From Methylovirgula sp. (GTDB lineage Bacteria; Pseudomonadota; Alphaproteobacteria; Rhizobiales; Beijerinckiaceae): 64,000 bases of DNA. Of this stretch, positions 50,060-59,135 are shown one piece after another; the first letter of the stretch is position 1; every line of letters begins with the position of its first letter. The notes beneath the pieces were generated by a model. That model worked only from the letters and a program-made list of their open reading frames with translations. It searched no databases and was not told the origin of the DNA. The position numbers and the translations under genes were made by a program. The stretch spans positions 806,001 to 870,000 of the forward strand of contig NZ_JBBCGP010000001.1 of NCBI RefSeq assembly GCF_037200945.1, written 5' to 3'.

Positions 50060-52696
50060 ATGACTGACTCGAAAAATTCCGGCGACAGCACACTGACCGT
50101 CGCCCCGTCGAAAACACTGTCGCTGAAGCGGCCGGTGGAAGCGGGGATTGTGCGGCAGAGCTTCTCGCACGGCCGCACCAAAGCGGTCGTCGTCGAGAAG
50201 GTGAAGCGCCGGACGCTAGGCCCAGGCGAGGCGCATCCGCCACGCGAGGCGACGCCGGCGCCGGCCCCTGCCGCGCCGCCCGTGCAGGCGCGCGCTCCGG
50301 AACGCGTACGTCCCGAGCCGCAACGTCCCGCGCCGCGCAGCGGCGGCAGCGGTGTCGTCCTGCGCACCCTCACCGAGGAAGAGCAAGAGGCGCGTGCCCG
50401 CGCCCTCTCCGGCGCGCGTGAGCGTGAGGAAGAGGAGCGTCGTCAGGCTCTGATCGATGCCAAGGCACGCGAAGAACGCGAGGGGCGCGAACACGAGGAG
50501 CGCGTTGCCGCCGAGGAGCGCAAGCGCGAGGAAGACACGCGCCGCGCCCATGACGCCGAAACCAAACGCCGCTCCGAGCAGGAAGCTAAACGTCGCCTCG
50601 AAGTTGGTGGACCGCCCCCGGCGCCTGCCGCGACCGCGGCCCCCGGTGCCCGCCGTCCGCTCGGCACCACGACACCTGCGACCGCGCCTGCGACCGCCCG
50701 CGCGGCGACACCCGCCGAGGAAGAGGAAGCCAAGCGCATCATCCGCCGCCCCGGCATGCCGACGAAGGTCGTATTGCCGCCGCGTCCGACCCGGACTGGC
50801 CCGCAGAAGGATCGCGGCCGCCTCACCGTGGCCAGCGCCACCGGCGAACAGGACGAGCGTACGCGGTCGGTGGCCTCGTTCCGCCGCCGCACCCAGCGCC
50901 TGAAAGGCCATGTCGCCGAGCAGAAGGACAAGCTATCGCGCGAAGTCATTCTGCCTGAGACGATTACCATCCAGGAACTCGCGAGCCGCATGTCGGAACG
51001 CGGCGTCGATGTCATCAAGCTGCTGATGCGCCAGGGCCAGATGGCCAAGATCACCGACGTGATCGACGCCGATACCGCCGAGCTCATCGCCGAGGAAATG
51101 GGCCACACGGTCAAGCGTGTCGCCGAATCCGATGTCGAGGAAGGCCTCTTCGATACGCCGGACGTTGACGAGCATCTGGTCCCGCGGCCACCCGTCGTAA
51201 CCATCATGGGCCATGTCGACCACGGCAAGACCTCGCTGCTGGACGCGATCCGGCACAAGAATGTTGTCTCCGGCGAAGCCGGCGGCATCACGCAACATAT
51301 CGGCGCCTATCAGGTGACGGCGCCGAACGGACGGCTCATCACCTTCATCGATACGCCCGGCCACGCCGCCTTCACGGCGATGCGCGCGCGCGGCGCCAAA
51401 GTGACGGACATCGTCATTCTGGTCGTCGCGGCGGACGATGGTGTCATGCCGCAGACGGCCGAGGCGATCATGCACGCACGCGCTGCGGGTGTGCCGATCA
51501 TTGTCGCGATCAACAAGATCGACAAGCCGGACGCCAAGCCCGAACGCGTGCGCAGCGAGCTTCTGCAATACGAAGTGCAGGTTGAATCGCTCGGCGGCGA
51601 GACGCTCGAAGTCGAGGTTTCGGCGACCCAAAAGCTCAATCTCGACAAGCTGCTCGATCTGATCGCGCTGCAGGCCGAAGTTCTGGACCTTAAGGCGAAC
51701 CCCGACCGGGCGGCCGAAGGAACCGTGATCGAGGCGCGGCTCGACCGCGGCCGCGGACCTGTCGCGACCGTTCTCGTCCAGCGCGGCACGTTGCATGTCG
51801 GCGATCTTATCGTCGGCGGCTCGCAATGGGGCCGCGTGCGTGCGCTGATCGACGATCAGGGCGTGACGCGGGACAGCGCCGGACCCTCGACTCCGGTCGA
51901 AATTCTGGGATTCTCGGGTTCGCCCGAAGCAGGCGATCGCGTCGCCGTCGTCGAGACGGAAGCGCGGGCGCGCGAGATCACCGAATATCGCGAGCGTGAG
52001 AAGCGCGACAAGGCGGCGGCACGCGGCGCTGGTGCGCGCAGCTCGCTTGTCGACATGATGAGCCAGTTGAAGACGGCGGGCCGTAAGGAATTCCCGCTCG
52101 TCATCAAGGGCGATGTTCAAGGTTCAGTCGAAGCGATCGTTACGACGCTGGAGAAGCTCAATACCGATGAAGTCGCGGCGCGCGTGTTGCACGCGGGTGT
52201 CGGTGGCATCACCGAATCCGACGTGACCCTGGCGGAAGCCTCGAACGCAATCATCATCGGCTTCAATGTTCGCGCGCATAAAGAGGCGCGCAACCTGGCT
52301 GAGCAGGCGGGCATCGAAATCCGTTACTACAACATCATCTACAATCTCGTGGATGACGTGAAAGCGGCGATGTCCGGCCTCCTGCCGCCAACGCTGCGCG
52401 AAGACATGCTCGGCAATGCGCTCATCCTGGAAGTGTTCAACATTTCCAAGGTCGGCAAAGTGGCGGGCTGCCGCGTAACGGACGGCAACGTCCAGCGCGG
52501 CGCCAATGTGCGCCTGATCCGCGACAATGTCGTCGTCCACGAAGGCAAGCTGTCGACGTTGAAGCGGTTCAAAGATGAAGTGAAAGAGGTCGTCGCCGGG
52601 CAGGAGTGCGGCATGGCCTTCGAGAATTACCAGGACATGCGCGTCGGCGATGTGATCGAGTGCTACACAGTCCAGGAGATCAAGCGGAGCTTGTGA
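50060..52696 (+). CDS. infB: Translation initiation factor IF-2
   Basis: An 878-residue GTPase that positions initiator tRNA on the 30S subunit. The N-terminal region (1-50) has LSLKRPVEAGIVRQSFSHGR, followed by a charged and Pro/Ala-rich spacer (about 50-290) with long Glu/Arg helices. The second IF2 N domain lies near 300-345. The G domain has GHVDHGKTSLLDAIR (G1), DTPGHAAFTAMRARG (G3) and AINKIDKPDA (G4), and C-terminal domains II-IV close the protein. ATG 50060 is preceded by GGGA; the hairpin at 49979-50020 is in its leader. Confidence 0.97.
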   Translation: MTDSKNSGDSTLTVAPSKTLSLKRPVEAGIVRQSFSHGRTKAVVVEKVKRRTLGPGEAHPPREATPAPAPAAPPVQARAPERVRPEPQRPAPRSGGSGVVLRTLTEEEQEARARALSGAREREEEERRQALIDAKAREEREGREHEERVAAEERKREEDTRRAHDAETKRRSEQEAKRRLEVGGPPPAPAATAAPGARRPLGTTTPATAPATARAATPAEEEEAKRIIRRPGMPTKVVLPPRPTRTGPQKDRGRLTVASATGEQDERTRSVASFRRRTQRLKGHVAEQKDKLSREVILPETITIQELASRMSERGVDVIKLLMRQGQMAKITDVIDADTAELIAEEMGHTVKRVAESDVEEGLFDTPDVDEHLVPRPPVVTIMGHVDHGKTSLLDAIRHKNVVSGEAGGITQHIGAYQVTAPNGRLITFIDTPGHAAFTAMRARGAKVTDIVILVVAADDGVMPQTAEAIMHARAAGVPIIVAINKIDKPDAKPERVRSELLQYEVQVESLGGETLEVEVSATQKLNLDKLLDLIALQAEVLDLKANPDRAAEGTVIEARLDRGRGPVATVLVQRGTLHVGDLIVGGSQWGRVRALIDDQGVTRDSAGPSTPVEILGFSGSPEAGDRVAVVETEARAREITEYREREKRDKAAARGAGARSSLVDMMSQLKTAGRKEFPLVIKGDVQGSVEAIVTTLEKLNTDEVAARVLHAGVGGITESDVTLAEASNAIIIGFNVRAHKEARNLAEQAGIEIRYYNIIYNLVDDVKAAMSGLLPPTLREDMLGNALILEVFNISKVGKVAGCRVTDGNVQRGANVRLIRDNVVVHEGKLSTLKRFKDEVKEVVAGQECGMAFENYQDMRVGDVIECYTVQEIKRSL

Positions 52697-52754
52697 GGCG
52701 CACGCTCCGAGGGGCTTGAAACGATCGCGCCATAATTTCCCCGAACCAAACGAG

Positions 52755-52778
52755 ATGCGCGCCGTTCGCGGCGCGCAT
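52755..52778 (+). other. Stable TTCG-loop hairpin between infB and rbfA
   Basis: ATGCGCGCCG and CGGCGCGCAT form a perfect ten-base stem closed by TTCG. There is no T-run, so it is more likely an mRNA-stability or processing hairpin in the operon than a terminator. Confidence 0.65.
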
Positions 52779-52798
52779 GGATAGAGGCATTACCGAAA

Positions 52799-53203
52799 AT
52801 GTCGAGAGTACATCAGAGTGGCGGTGAGCCGTCGCAGCGCATGTTGCGCGTGGGCGAAGTCATCCGCCATACCGTCTCCAGCCTTCTCAGCCGCGGCGCC
52901 ATCAACGATCCGGTTCTGGATGGTCATGTCGTCACCATCCCCGACGTCCGCATGAGTCCCGATCTCAAGCTCGCGACGGTCTATGTCATGCCGCTCGGCG
53001 GCAAGGATATGAACGAGGTTCTCGCCGCCTTCGATCGCAACAAGAAGTTTCTGCGCGGCGAGATCGCCCATTGCATCAATCTAAAATTCGCGCCGGACAT
53101 TCGTTTCAGGCCGGACCAAAGCTTCGATTGCGGGGCGCGCATCGATGCGATCCTCGATTCGCCGCAAGTGAAACGCGACCTTATCAAGGATAATGAGACC
53201 TAA
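52799..53203 (+). CDS. rbfA: Ribosome-binding factor A
   Basis: A 134-residue KH-type protein for late maturation of the 16S rRNA 5' end. Typical blocks are PSQRMLRVGEVIRHTVSSLL, VTIPDVRMSPDLKLATVYVMPLGG, FLRGEIAHCINLKFAPDIRFRPDQSFD and the C-terminal helix IDAIL. Its stop overlaps the truB ATG by one base (TAATG), so translation is coupled. It is 102 bases after infB, across a hairpin. Confidence 0.96.
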   Translation: MSRVHQSGGEPSQRMLRVGEVIRHTVSSLLSRGAINDPVLDGHVVTIPDVRMSPDLKLATVYVMPLGGKDMNEVLAAFDRNKKFLRGEIAHCINLKFAPDIRFRPDQSFDCGARIDAILDSPQVKRDLIKDNET

Positions 53204-54102
53204 TGAACGCCCCCCGCTCCAAACGCGCCGAGGTCAACGGCTGGGTCGTGCTCGATAAGCCTGTCGGCATGACCTCAACCCACGCCGTCGCGCGGCTGAA
53301 GCGGCTGTTCAACGCCAAGAAAGCCGGCCATGCGGGAACGCTCGATCCGCTGGCGTCGGGTGTTCTCCCGGTTGCTTTCGGCGAAGCGACCAAGACCGTG
53401 CCTTTCGTGCAAGATGGCGAGAAGGCTTACCGCTTCACCATTCAATGGGGTGCGGAAACCGATTCCGATGACGCCGATGGCCAGATCGTCGCGCGATCAG
53501 ACGTGCGGCCGGAGATCAATGCGATTCTCGCCGCGCTGCCGCACTTCATCGGCACAATCCTGCAAACGCCGCCGGCCTATTCGGCGATCAAAATCAATGG
53601 CGAACGCGCCTATGACATCGCGCGCGACGGCGAAACACCCGAACTTTCGCCGCGGCCCGTGACGATCCACGAACTGGTCATGACGGAATCGAGCGCCGAT
53701 GACGCGACCTTCGAGGCGCGTTGCGGCAAGGGCACCTATGTGCGCGCGATCGCCCGCGATCTTGGTCGGGTTCTCGGCTGTCTCGGCCACGTCTCGGCCT
53801 TGCGCCGCACGCGCGTCGGGCCATTCAGCGAGACAGATGCCGTGCCTCTGGCTCAGATCGAAGATGCCACAGTGCCCGATGCGATGCGGCGGGTCGAAGC
53901 CGGGCTTCTGGAATTGCCGCAAGTCGTGGTCGATCGGGATTCCGCAGCGCGGTTGCGGCGCGGCCAATCGATTTTGCTGCGCGGCCGCGACGCGCCCGGC
54001 GAGGGCGCGGCCTATGCCTGCTGCGGCGGCGTAGTGGTCGCCATCGGCGCGATCGAGCGCGGCGAACTCGTGCCGGGACGCGTATTCAACCTGCCGTTTT
54101 AG
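53203..54102 (+). CDS. truB: tRNA pseudouridine(55) synthase
   Basis: A 299-residue enzyme that converts U55 in the T-loop of tRNAs to pseudouridine. The catalytic block is KAGHAGTLDPLASGVLPVAFGEATK with the essential Asp. It also has YRFTIQWGAETDSDDADGQI, QTPPAYSAIKINGERAYDIAR and CGKGTYVRAIARDLGRVLG. The C-terminal part is a PUA-like domain (about 240-299). It is the last gene of the operon, and its stop overlaps the convergent eutC stop by four bases. rpsO-pnp, often the next genes, are absent here. Confidence 0.96.
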   Translation: MNAPRSKRAEVNGWVVLDKPVGMTSTHAVARLKRLFNAKKAGHAGTLDPLASGVLPVAFGEATKTVPFVQDGEKAYRFTIQWGAETDSDDADGQIVARSDVRPEINAILAALPHFIGTILQTPPAYSAIKINGERAYDIARDGETPELSPRPVTIHELVMTESSADDATFEARCGKGTYVRAIARDLGRVLGCLGHVSALRRTRVGPFSETDAVPLAQIEDATVPDAMRRVEAGLLELPQVVVDRDSAARLRRGQSILLRGRDAPGEGAAYACCGGVVVAIGAIERGELVPGRVFNLPF

Positions 54103-54878
54103 GGGAGAGCTGCGGGCCGCCCGTCTGCCAACAGCAAAAGATCGGATTCGTCCTTCAGCGCGACGCCGGTGAGCTTGCGTTTCAACGCCTCATCGACGAG
54201 CCACGCGAGCTTGAACGCCGCAAGTTCATGGCTCAACCCTTCATTACGGACGTTGGAAATGCAATTGCGCTCACCATCATTGCGGCCGGGCTTCGGATCG
54301 TAAGTCAGATAGATGCCAAGCGAGTCGGGTGACGAGAGACCCGGCCGCTCGCCGACGAGCAGGACCAAAACGCGGGCATTGAACAGCGCGCCGATCTCAT
54401 CGCCCAAGGCGACGCGTGCCTGACTCGCGATCACGACAGGCGCGACGCGCCATTCGGCGCGAATGAGATAGGGTTTGAAGGCGGCGAGCAGCGGCACGAC
54501 TTGACTGTGAACCGCCGTTGCCGAGAGGCCATCCGCGACAACGATCGCGATGTCGCAAGTCTTGTTTTGACGATCCGCGAGCAAAGCCCGGCTTTTCTCG
54601 CTGAGGGTACGGCCCCAGTCCGGCCGGCGAAGATAAGCGGCGCGATCCGGCGCCTCGCTCTCGACGCAGATCGTCGCAAACCCGAGATCGGCGATTTCGG
54701 CGGCGAGTTTATCGTGATCGAGAGGCGTATGAACGGCATCGCGGGCGCGGGCATGCGCCAGCGAAAAATTCAGGACCTCTTGTGTCGGCAATGAGACGCC
54801 GGCGCGGCCCAGCGCGATACGCGCCTGCGTTGTCGAAGCGAGCCTCTTCCAGAAATCCTCAACGACCGGCGGACGCAT
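54099..54878 (-). CDS. eutC: Ethanolamine ammonia-lyase small subunit
   Basis: A 259-residue subunit of the adenosylcobalamin-dependent lyase that splits ethanolamine into acetaldehyde and ammonia. Blocks of the family are TQARIALGRAGVSLPTQEVLNFSLAHARARDAVH, VADGLSATAVHSQVVPLL, LVGERPGLSSPDSLGIYLTYDPKPGRNDGERNCISNV and the C-terminal helix. ATG 54878 (MRPPVVEDFW) lies two bases after the eutB stop, giving a tight eutB-eutC unit. The N-terminal extension seen in some enterobacterial EutC proteins, used for microcompartment targeting, is short here. Confidence 0.96.
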   Translation of the reverse strand: MRPPVVEDFWKRLASTTQARIALGRAGVSLPTQEVLNFSLAHARARDAVHTPLDHDKLAAEIADLGFATICVESEAPDRAAYLRRPDWGRTLSEKSRALLADRQNKTCDIAIVVADGLSATAVHSQVVPLLAAFKPYLIRAEWRVAPVVIASQARVALGDEIGALFNARVLVLLVGERPGLSSPDSLGIYLTYDPKPGRNDGERNCISNVRNEGLSHELAAFKLAWLVDEALKRKLTGVALKDESDLLLLADGRPAALP

Positions 54879-54880
54879 AT

Positions 54881-56260
54881 TCAGCTTTCGTGCCAGGCGA
54901 GCAAGGGATGCGCCGCTTCCTGCCGCACAAGGCGCCCCGCGCCATCGGCGATCTGCATGCGTTGCAGCCATGCTTCGAACTCCGGCGCCCGCCTGAGACC
55001 GAAGACCTCGCGCAAATAGAGCGCATCGTGGAATGAGGTCGATTGATAATTCAGCATGACGTCGTCAGCGCCAGGGATGCCCATGATATAAGTAATTCCC
55101 GCCGCCGCGAGCAGCGTCATCAGATTATCCATGTCGTCCTGGTCGGCCTCGGCGTGGTTTGTATAGCAAACGTCACAGCCGAGCGGCAGGCCCATCAGCT
55201 TGCCGCAGAAATGATCTTCGAGCCCGGCGCGGATGATCTGCTTGCCATCATAAAGATATTCCGGCCCGATGAACCCGACGACTGTGTTGACGAGCAACGG
55301 CTTGAACGGCCGGCACGTCGCATAGGCGCGCGCCTCGAGCGTCTGCTGATCGACACTATGATGTGCATTGGCAGACAGCGCGCTGCCCTGCCCGGTTTCG
55401 AAATACATCACATTGTCGCCGATGGTCCCGCGATTGAGCGACAGCGCCGCCTCGCGACCTTCTTTCAGCACGGCGAGATCGATGCCGAACGAGCGGTTGG
55501 CGGCTTCTGTGCCCGCGACCGACTGGAAAACGAGGTCAACCGGCAGGCCGCGATTGATGAGTTCGATCGAACTCGTCACATGCGTCAGAATGCAGGCCTG
55601 CGTCGGGATCTCGAACCGCGCGATGACGCCGTCGATCAATTGCAGGAGATCGCCAAGCACCGGCAGACTGTCCGAGGCGGGATTGAGGCCGATCACGGCA
55701 TCGCCGCTGCCATACATCAACCCGTCGATGATCGAGGCAGCAACACCGGCGCGGCTGTCAGTCGGATGATTGGGTTGCAGCCGCACCGCCATCGTGCCGG
55801 GCAGCCCGATGGTGTCGCGAAATTTCGTCACAACGCGGCATTTCTTCGCCACCAGGATCAGATCCTGATTGCGCATGAGCTTGCTGACAGCCGCCGCCAT
55901 TTCCGGCGTGATGCCGGGTGCGAGCGCGGCAAGCGCGGCGGACGTAGTTTCATCCGAGAGCAGGAAATTGCGGAATTCGCCGACAGTGAGATGCGAGATC
56001 GGCGCGAAGGCCTCTCTGTCATGCGTATCGAGAATGAGCCGCGTGATCTCATCGCTCTCGTAAGGCACGAGCGTTTCTTCGAGGAAGCGCTTCAGTGGCA
56101 TATCGGCGAGGCAGAGCTTGGCCGCGACATTTTCTTCGGCGCAGCTCGCGGCGATTCCGGCCAGCATGTCACCCGAACGCGGCGGCGTCGCCTTGGCCAT
56201 GAGATCGGCCAGCGACCCGAACGCCCAGCGCGTCGTGCCTGTCGCATAATGATAACCCAT
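54881..56260 (-). CDS. eutB: Ethanolamine ammonia-lyase large subunit
   Basis: A 459-residue catalytic TIM-barrel subunit that binds adenosylcobalamin with EutC. Motifs include RLQPNHPTDSRAGVAASI, GDAVIGLNPASDS, TQACILTHVTSSIELINRG, LVFQSVAGTEAANRSFGIDLAVL, FETGQGSALSANAHHSVDQQTLEARAYA and GLPLGCDVCYTNHAEADQDDMDNL. Length is normal. ATG 56260 has TGGAGGT five bases upstream. It is followed by eutC and preceded by a permease gene on the same strand after 78 bases. No shell-protein gene is present in this window. Confidence 0.97.
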   Translation of the reverse strand: MGYHYATGTTRWAFGSLADLMAKATPPRSGDMLAGIAASCAEENVAAKLCLADMPLKRFLEETLVPYESDEITRLILDTHDREAFAPISHLTVGEFRNFLLSDETTSAALAALAPGITPEMAAAVSKLMRNQDLILVAKKCRVVTKFRDTIGLPGTMAVRLQPNHPTDSRAGVAASIIDGLMYGSGDAVIGLNPASDSLPVLGDLLQLIDGVIARFEIPTQACILTHVTSSIELINRGLPVDLVFQSVAGTEAANRSFGIDLAVLKEGREAALSLNRGTIGDNVMYFETGQGSALSANAHHSVDQQTLEARAYATCRPFKPLLVNTVVGFIGPEYLYDGKQIIRAGLEDHFCGKLMGLPLGCDVCYTNHAEADQDDMDNLMTLLAAAGITYIMGIPGADDVMLNYQSTSFHDALYLREVFGLRRAPEFEAWLQRMQIADGAGRLVRQEAAHPLLAWHES

Positions 56261-56338
56261 ACTTACCTCCAGAAGCTTCGCGCCGCGCGATAATAAAGCC
56301 CCCGGCGTAGGGACGCGGATTTCCCGCGCCCCGTTCTT

Positions 56339-57904
56339 TCAAAGCCCCGCGTGTACTGTTTCGCCGACGGCCTGCTCTTCCGCAAGAATCTCATCGTGAC
56401 GTTTGGCGATCTCCGCGGCGCTGATCGGCGGTCCCGGGAAGCGCTTGCGCTCAAGCGCGAACCAGCCGACGAGAAGCAGTACGAGAATGCCGATCGCGTA
56501 ATTGATCACGATATCGTTTGGCGGTTGCAGACCGATCCAGGTGACGACCACAACGCCGAGACAGGTGATGACGGCGAGCGGCTTCGACCAAAGACCGAGC
56601 TTGAACGGACCGGAGGGCAGCCAGCCTTTCGATTCGGCATAAAGGCCTGCCCCGACCGGCATTGCATAGGAGATGTAGAGGAAGACCGCCGAGCCCGCCG
56701 CCAAAGCATTATAGGCCGAGGAATAGAGAGTCGCGGCGATGGCAAGGATGACCGTTGCCCAGATGCCGCCGATCGGCGTGCGATAAGTTGGGCTCACCTT
56801 GCGCAACAGTGGTGAAATGAACGGCACGCCGCCATCGCGCGAAAAGGCGAAGATCATCCGCGACGTAGAGGTGACGCACGCCAGCGAACAGAGATAATTG
56901 GCGATGACAATCAGGACGTAGAGCGCATTCTTCAGCAGCAGGGGAACGGGTAAGCCGGCCAGGAGATTGAAGAACACGTTGCCGCCGTCCTTCGCGGCGG
57001 CAACGGGATCGCCCATCGCCAGCACGAACGAGCAGACCATGATGTAGCCGAAGAGCACCGAATAAAGGATCGAGTTGATGATCCCCTTCGGCACCGCGAC
57101 ACGCGCGTTCAACGTCTCTTCCGCCGTATGCGCCGACGCATCAAAGCCGGTGATCGTGTAGAGCGGCAGCAGAAGACCGAGCAGGAAGGCATAGACCAGA
57201 TTGTTCGTGTGCGGCACGACACCGCCGCCCGCATCGCCGGTGTTGTTGACGATATGGAACAGCCGCGAAAAGTCGAAATGGTGGACGCTGAACAGCATCG
57301 TCGCGGTGAGGAGGAGCGCGACGGCAAAGATCAGATAGCCGGAAAAATCAGTGAGCTTGCTCGTCAGTTTGATGCCGAAATGATTACACAAGCCCTGCGC
57401 GATGGCGATGATCGAGACACCGGCCAATTGCTGCCAATAGCCCCATTTCGAAATATCGATATGAAAAATATTGGTGAGGATCAGGCTGGTGAACAAAGTA
57501 TAGGCGCCAACCGTGACCGCGGCCGTGACGAAGATGAGCCCGAGCAGGTTCATCCACGCTGTGGCCCAACCCCAGCCGCGGCCGCCAAGCAACGATGACC
57601 AATGATACAGGCCGCCGGCCGTCGGATAGGCCGAGCCGATCTGCGCCATCGACAGGCCGACGATCAGCGAGAACACACCGCCGACAAGCCAGCCGACACC
57701 GATGCCGAACCCGCCAGTCGTTGAAAAGCCGGTCTGAAAACTGGTGATGCCACCAGCAAGAATGCAGATGATCGAAAACGAAATCGCGAAATTCGAAAAG
57801 GTCTTCATGCCGCGCGCAAGCTCCTGCGCGTAGCCCATCTGGTGCAGCACATGTACGTCTTCGGCGAGTACGGATTGGTCGGCGGATTCGGGTGTGGCTG
57901 ACAT
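56339..57904 (-). CDS. APC-superfamily amine/amino-acid permease, probable ethanolamine uptake
   Basis: A 521-residue transporter with about twelve hydrophobic helices. The opening LARGMKTFSNFAISFSIICILAGGITSFQTG and SAYPTAGGLYHWSS, and the central TGFDASAHTAEETLNARVAVPKGI, place it in the amino acid-choline (ACT) branch of the APC family. The usual Eat ethanolamine permeases are a different branch, so substrate assignment comes from the eutBC genes downstream. ATG 57904 follows GAGGAG. It is divergent from the AraC gene at 58086, with a shared 181-base control region. Confidence 0.9.
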   Translation of the reverse strand: MSATPESADQSVLAEDVHVLHQMGYAQELARGMKTFSNFAISFSIICILAGGITSFQTGFSTTGGFGIGVGWLVGGVFSLIVGLSMAQIGSAYPTAGGLYHWSSLLGGRGWGWATAWMNLLGLIFVTAAVTVGAYTLFTSLILTNIFHIDISKWGYWQQLAGVSIIAIAQGLCNHFGIKLTSKLTDFSGYLIFAVALLLTATMLFSVHHFDFSRLFHIVNNTGDAGGGVVPHTNNLVYAFLLGLLLPLYTITGFDASAHTAEETLNARVAVPKGIINSILYSVLFGYIMVCSFVLAMGDPVAAAKDGGNVFFNLLAGLPVPLLLKNALYVLIVIANYLCSLACVTSTSRMIFAFSRDGGVPFISPLLRKVSPTYRTPIGGIWATVILAIAATLYSSAYNALAAGSAVFLYISYAMPVGAGLYAESKGWLPSGPFKLGLWSKPLAVITCLGVVVVTWIGLQPPNDIVINYAIGILVLLLVGWFALERKRFPGPPISAAEIAKRHDEILAEEQAVGETVHAGL

Positions 57905-58085
57905 GAAACGTCTCCTCGGGGCTCTCTTGCGGAGCCTATGGCTTCAACTGGACGAGGCGAGCGATGCGATTTGTGTGCCGAGCCTCGGCAATATCGCAGC
58001 GCAGTCTGAACTGCGCCGAAAGATATGTTCTTGACATTTTCCCCCTGAGATTTGACCTTCGTCCGTCCTTAGCCGGAGAATTGAC
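57905..58085. promoter_or_regulatory. Divergent control region of permease-eut genes and AraC regulator
   Basis: 181 bases lie between the two divergent starts. It must contain both promoters and presumably the AraC-type operator. A short AT-rich patch (AAAGATATGTTCTTGACATTTTCC, split by its TTGACA at about 58032-58037) could be the -35 region for the regulator; no matching -10 was settled. Confidence 0.4.
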
Positions 58086-59135
58086 GTGCCGGTCCCGCAG
58101 CATGCCCTTCAGGACACCAGCGCTGGCAGTTCAGTGGTGCTGGCCGCGGCTGCACATGGTGCTGTCGACTTCATCACCGCGCGCGGCGGTGATCCGGAGC
58201 GCGTCGCGGCGGTCGCAGGCCTCGATTTGCGGCGACTGGAAACGCCCACCGATCCGATCGATCTGCATGGCTATTGCGGCCTCTTTGAAGAGGCGGCGCG
58301 CCAGACGAAGGAAGACAATTTCGGGCTTTGGTACGGCCAGCAATTCGAGCCGCATATGCTCGGCCTCATCGGCTTCATCGCACTCGCGTCGCCGACTTTG
58401 GGCGAAGCGGTCAAGAATCTCGCCCATTACTTTCCCCTGCATCAATCCGGCACGCGCACGCGGCTGTTCGCGCACGACGGCCTGCTACATCTCGAATACC
58501 AAATCGTCGATGGACGGATCGCACATCGGCGTCAGGATGCCGAATTGACGATGGGCATGTTCACCAACGTCTTCCGCCATTGTCTCGGCCGCGGCTGGGC
58601 GCCGGAAGAAGTGCATTTGGAACATGCTGCACCGCAGGCGCCGGACGCGCACGAACATGCGTTTCATGCGCCGGTCTTTTTCGGCCGTGGTAGCAATCGG
58701 CTGGTGTTCCGCGACGATCAGCTCGACCGGCCGATGCCGGGCGCCGATCCGCAATTGCTCTCGCTTCTGCGCGCGAGCCTGACGCGCGTCGCACAGACAA
58801 CGCAGCTTGCCTTCAAGGACCGGCTGACCGGCGAAATCCGCGCCCATCTTGCTATTGGCGACGTGAAGTTTGCCGACATTGCCGCGGCGCTGAAAATGTC
58901 GCAATCGGCGCTGTTGCGGCATCTCGAAGACGAAAACATCGGCTTCGCCCGGCTTGTCGAACAGGTGCGGCGCGAACAGGCGCGCGCTTATCTCGCGCAA
59001 CGCCATATTGCGGTGAGCGAGATCGCGCTGTTGCTCGGCTATTCGGAAATCAGCGCTTTTTCGCGGGCGTTCAAACGCTGGGAGGGCGTTTCGCCCAATC
59101 AGTACCGCGCGACGGCGCAGACGCAGGCTCTTTAG
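58086..59135 (+). CDS. AraC family transcriptional regulator of the ethanolamine module
   Basis: A 349-residue regulator. The N-terminal sensing domain (about 15-200) has RLETPTDPIDLHGYCGLFEEAARQT and GLWYGQQFEPHMLGLIGFIALASPTLGEA, the arabinose-binding-like type found in OruR/QhpR-like proteins. The C-terminal AraC DNA-binding domain (about 245-345) has FADIAAALKMSQSALLRHLEDENIGF and VSEIALLLGYSEISAFSRAFKRWEGVSPNQYR. GTG 58086 has GGAGA seven bases upstream. Its divergent position suggests that it activates the permease-eutB-eutC genes in response to ethanolamine or a related amine. The 3' end overlaps the next gene by 65 bases. Confidence 0.9.
   Translation: MPVPQHALQDTSAGSSVVLAAAAHGAVDFITARGGDPERVAAVAGLDLRRLETPTDPIDLHGYCGLFEEAARQTKEDNFGLWYGQQFEPHMLGLIGFIALASPTLGEAVKNLAHYFPLHQSGTRTRLFAHDGLLHLEYQIVDGRIAHRRQDAELTMGMFTNVFRHCLGRGWAPEEVHLEHAAPQAPDAHEHAFHAPVFFGRGSNRLVFRDDQLDRPMPGADPQLLSLLRASLTRVAQTTQLAFKDRLTGEIRAHLAIGDVKFADIAAALKMSQSALLRHLEDENIGFARLVEQVRREQARAYLAQRHIAVSEIALLLGYSEISAFSRAFKRWEGVSPNQYRATAQTQAL

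Noticed and set aside
49621..50373. Minus-strand frame across the ylxR-infB gap
   Set aside because: It overlaps the ends of two certain genes on the other strand and shows no domain, signal peptide or ribosome site.
55043..56293. Plus-strand open frame of 416 codons
   Set aside because: Exact antisense shadow of eutB, which is unmistakable; the translated product has no family features.
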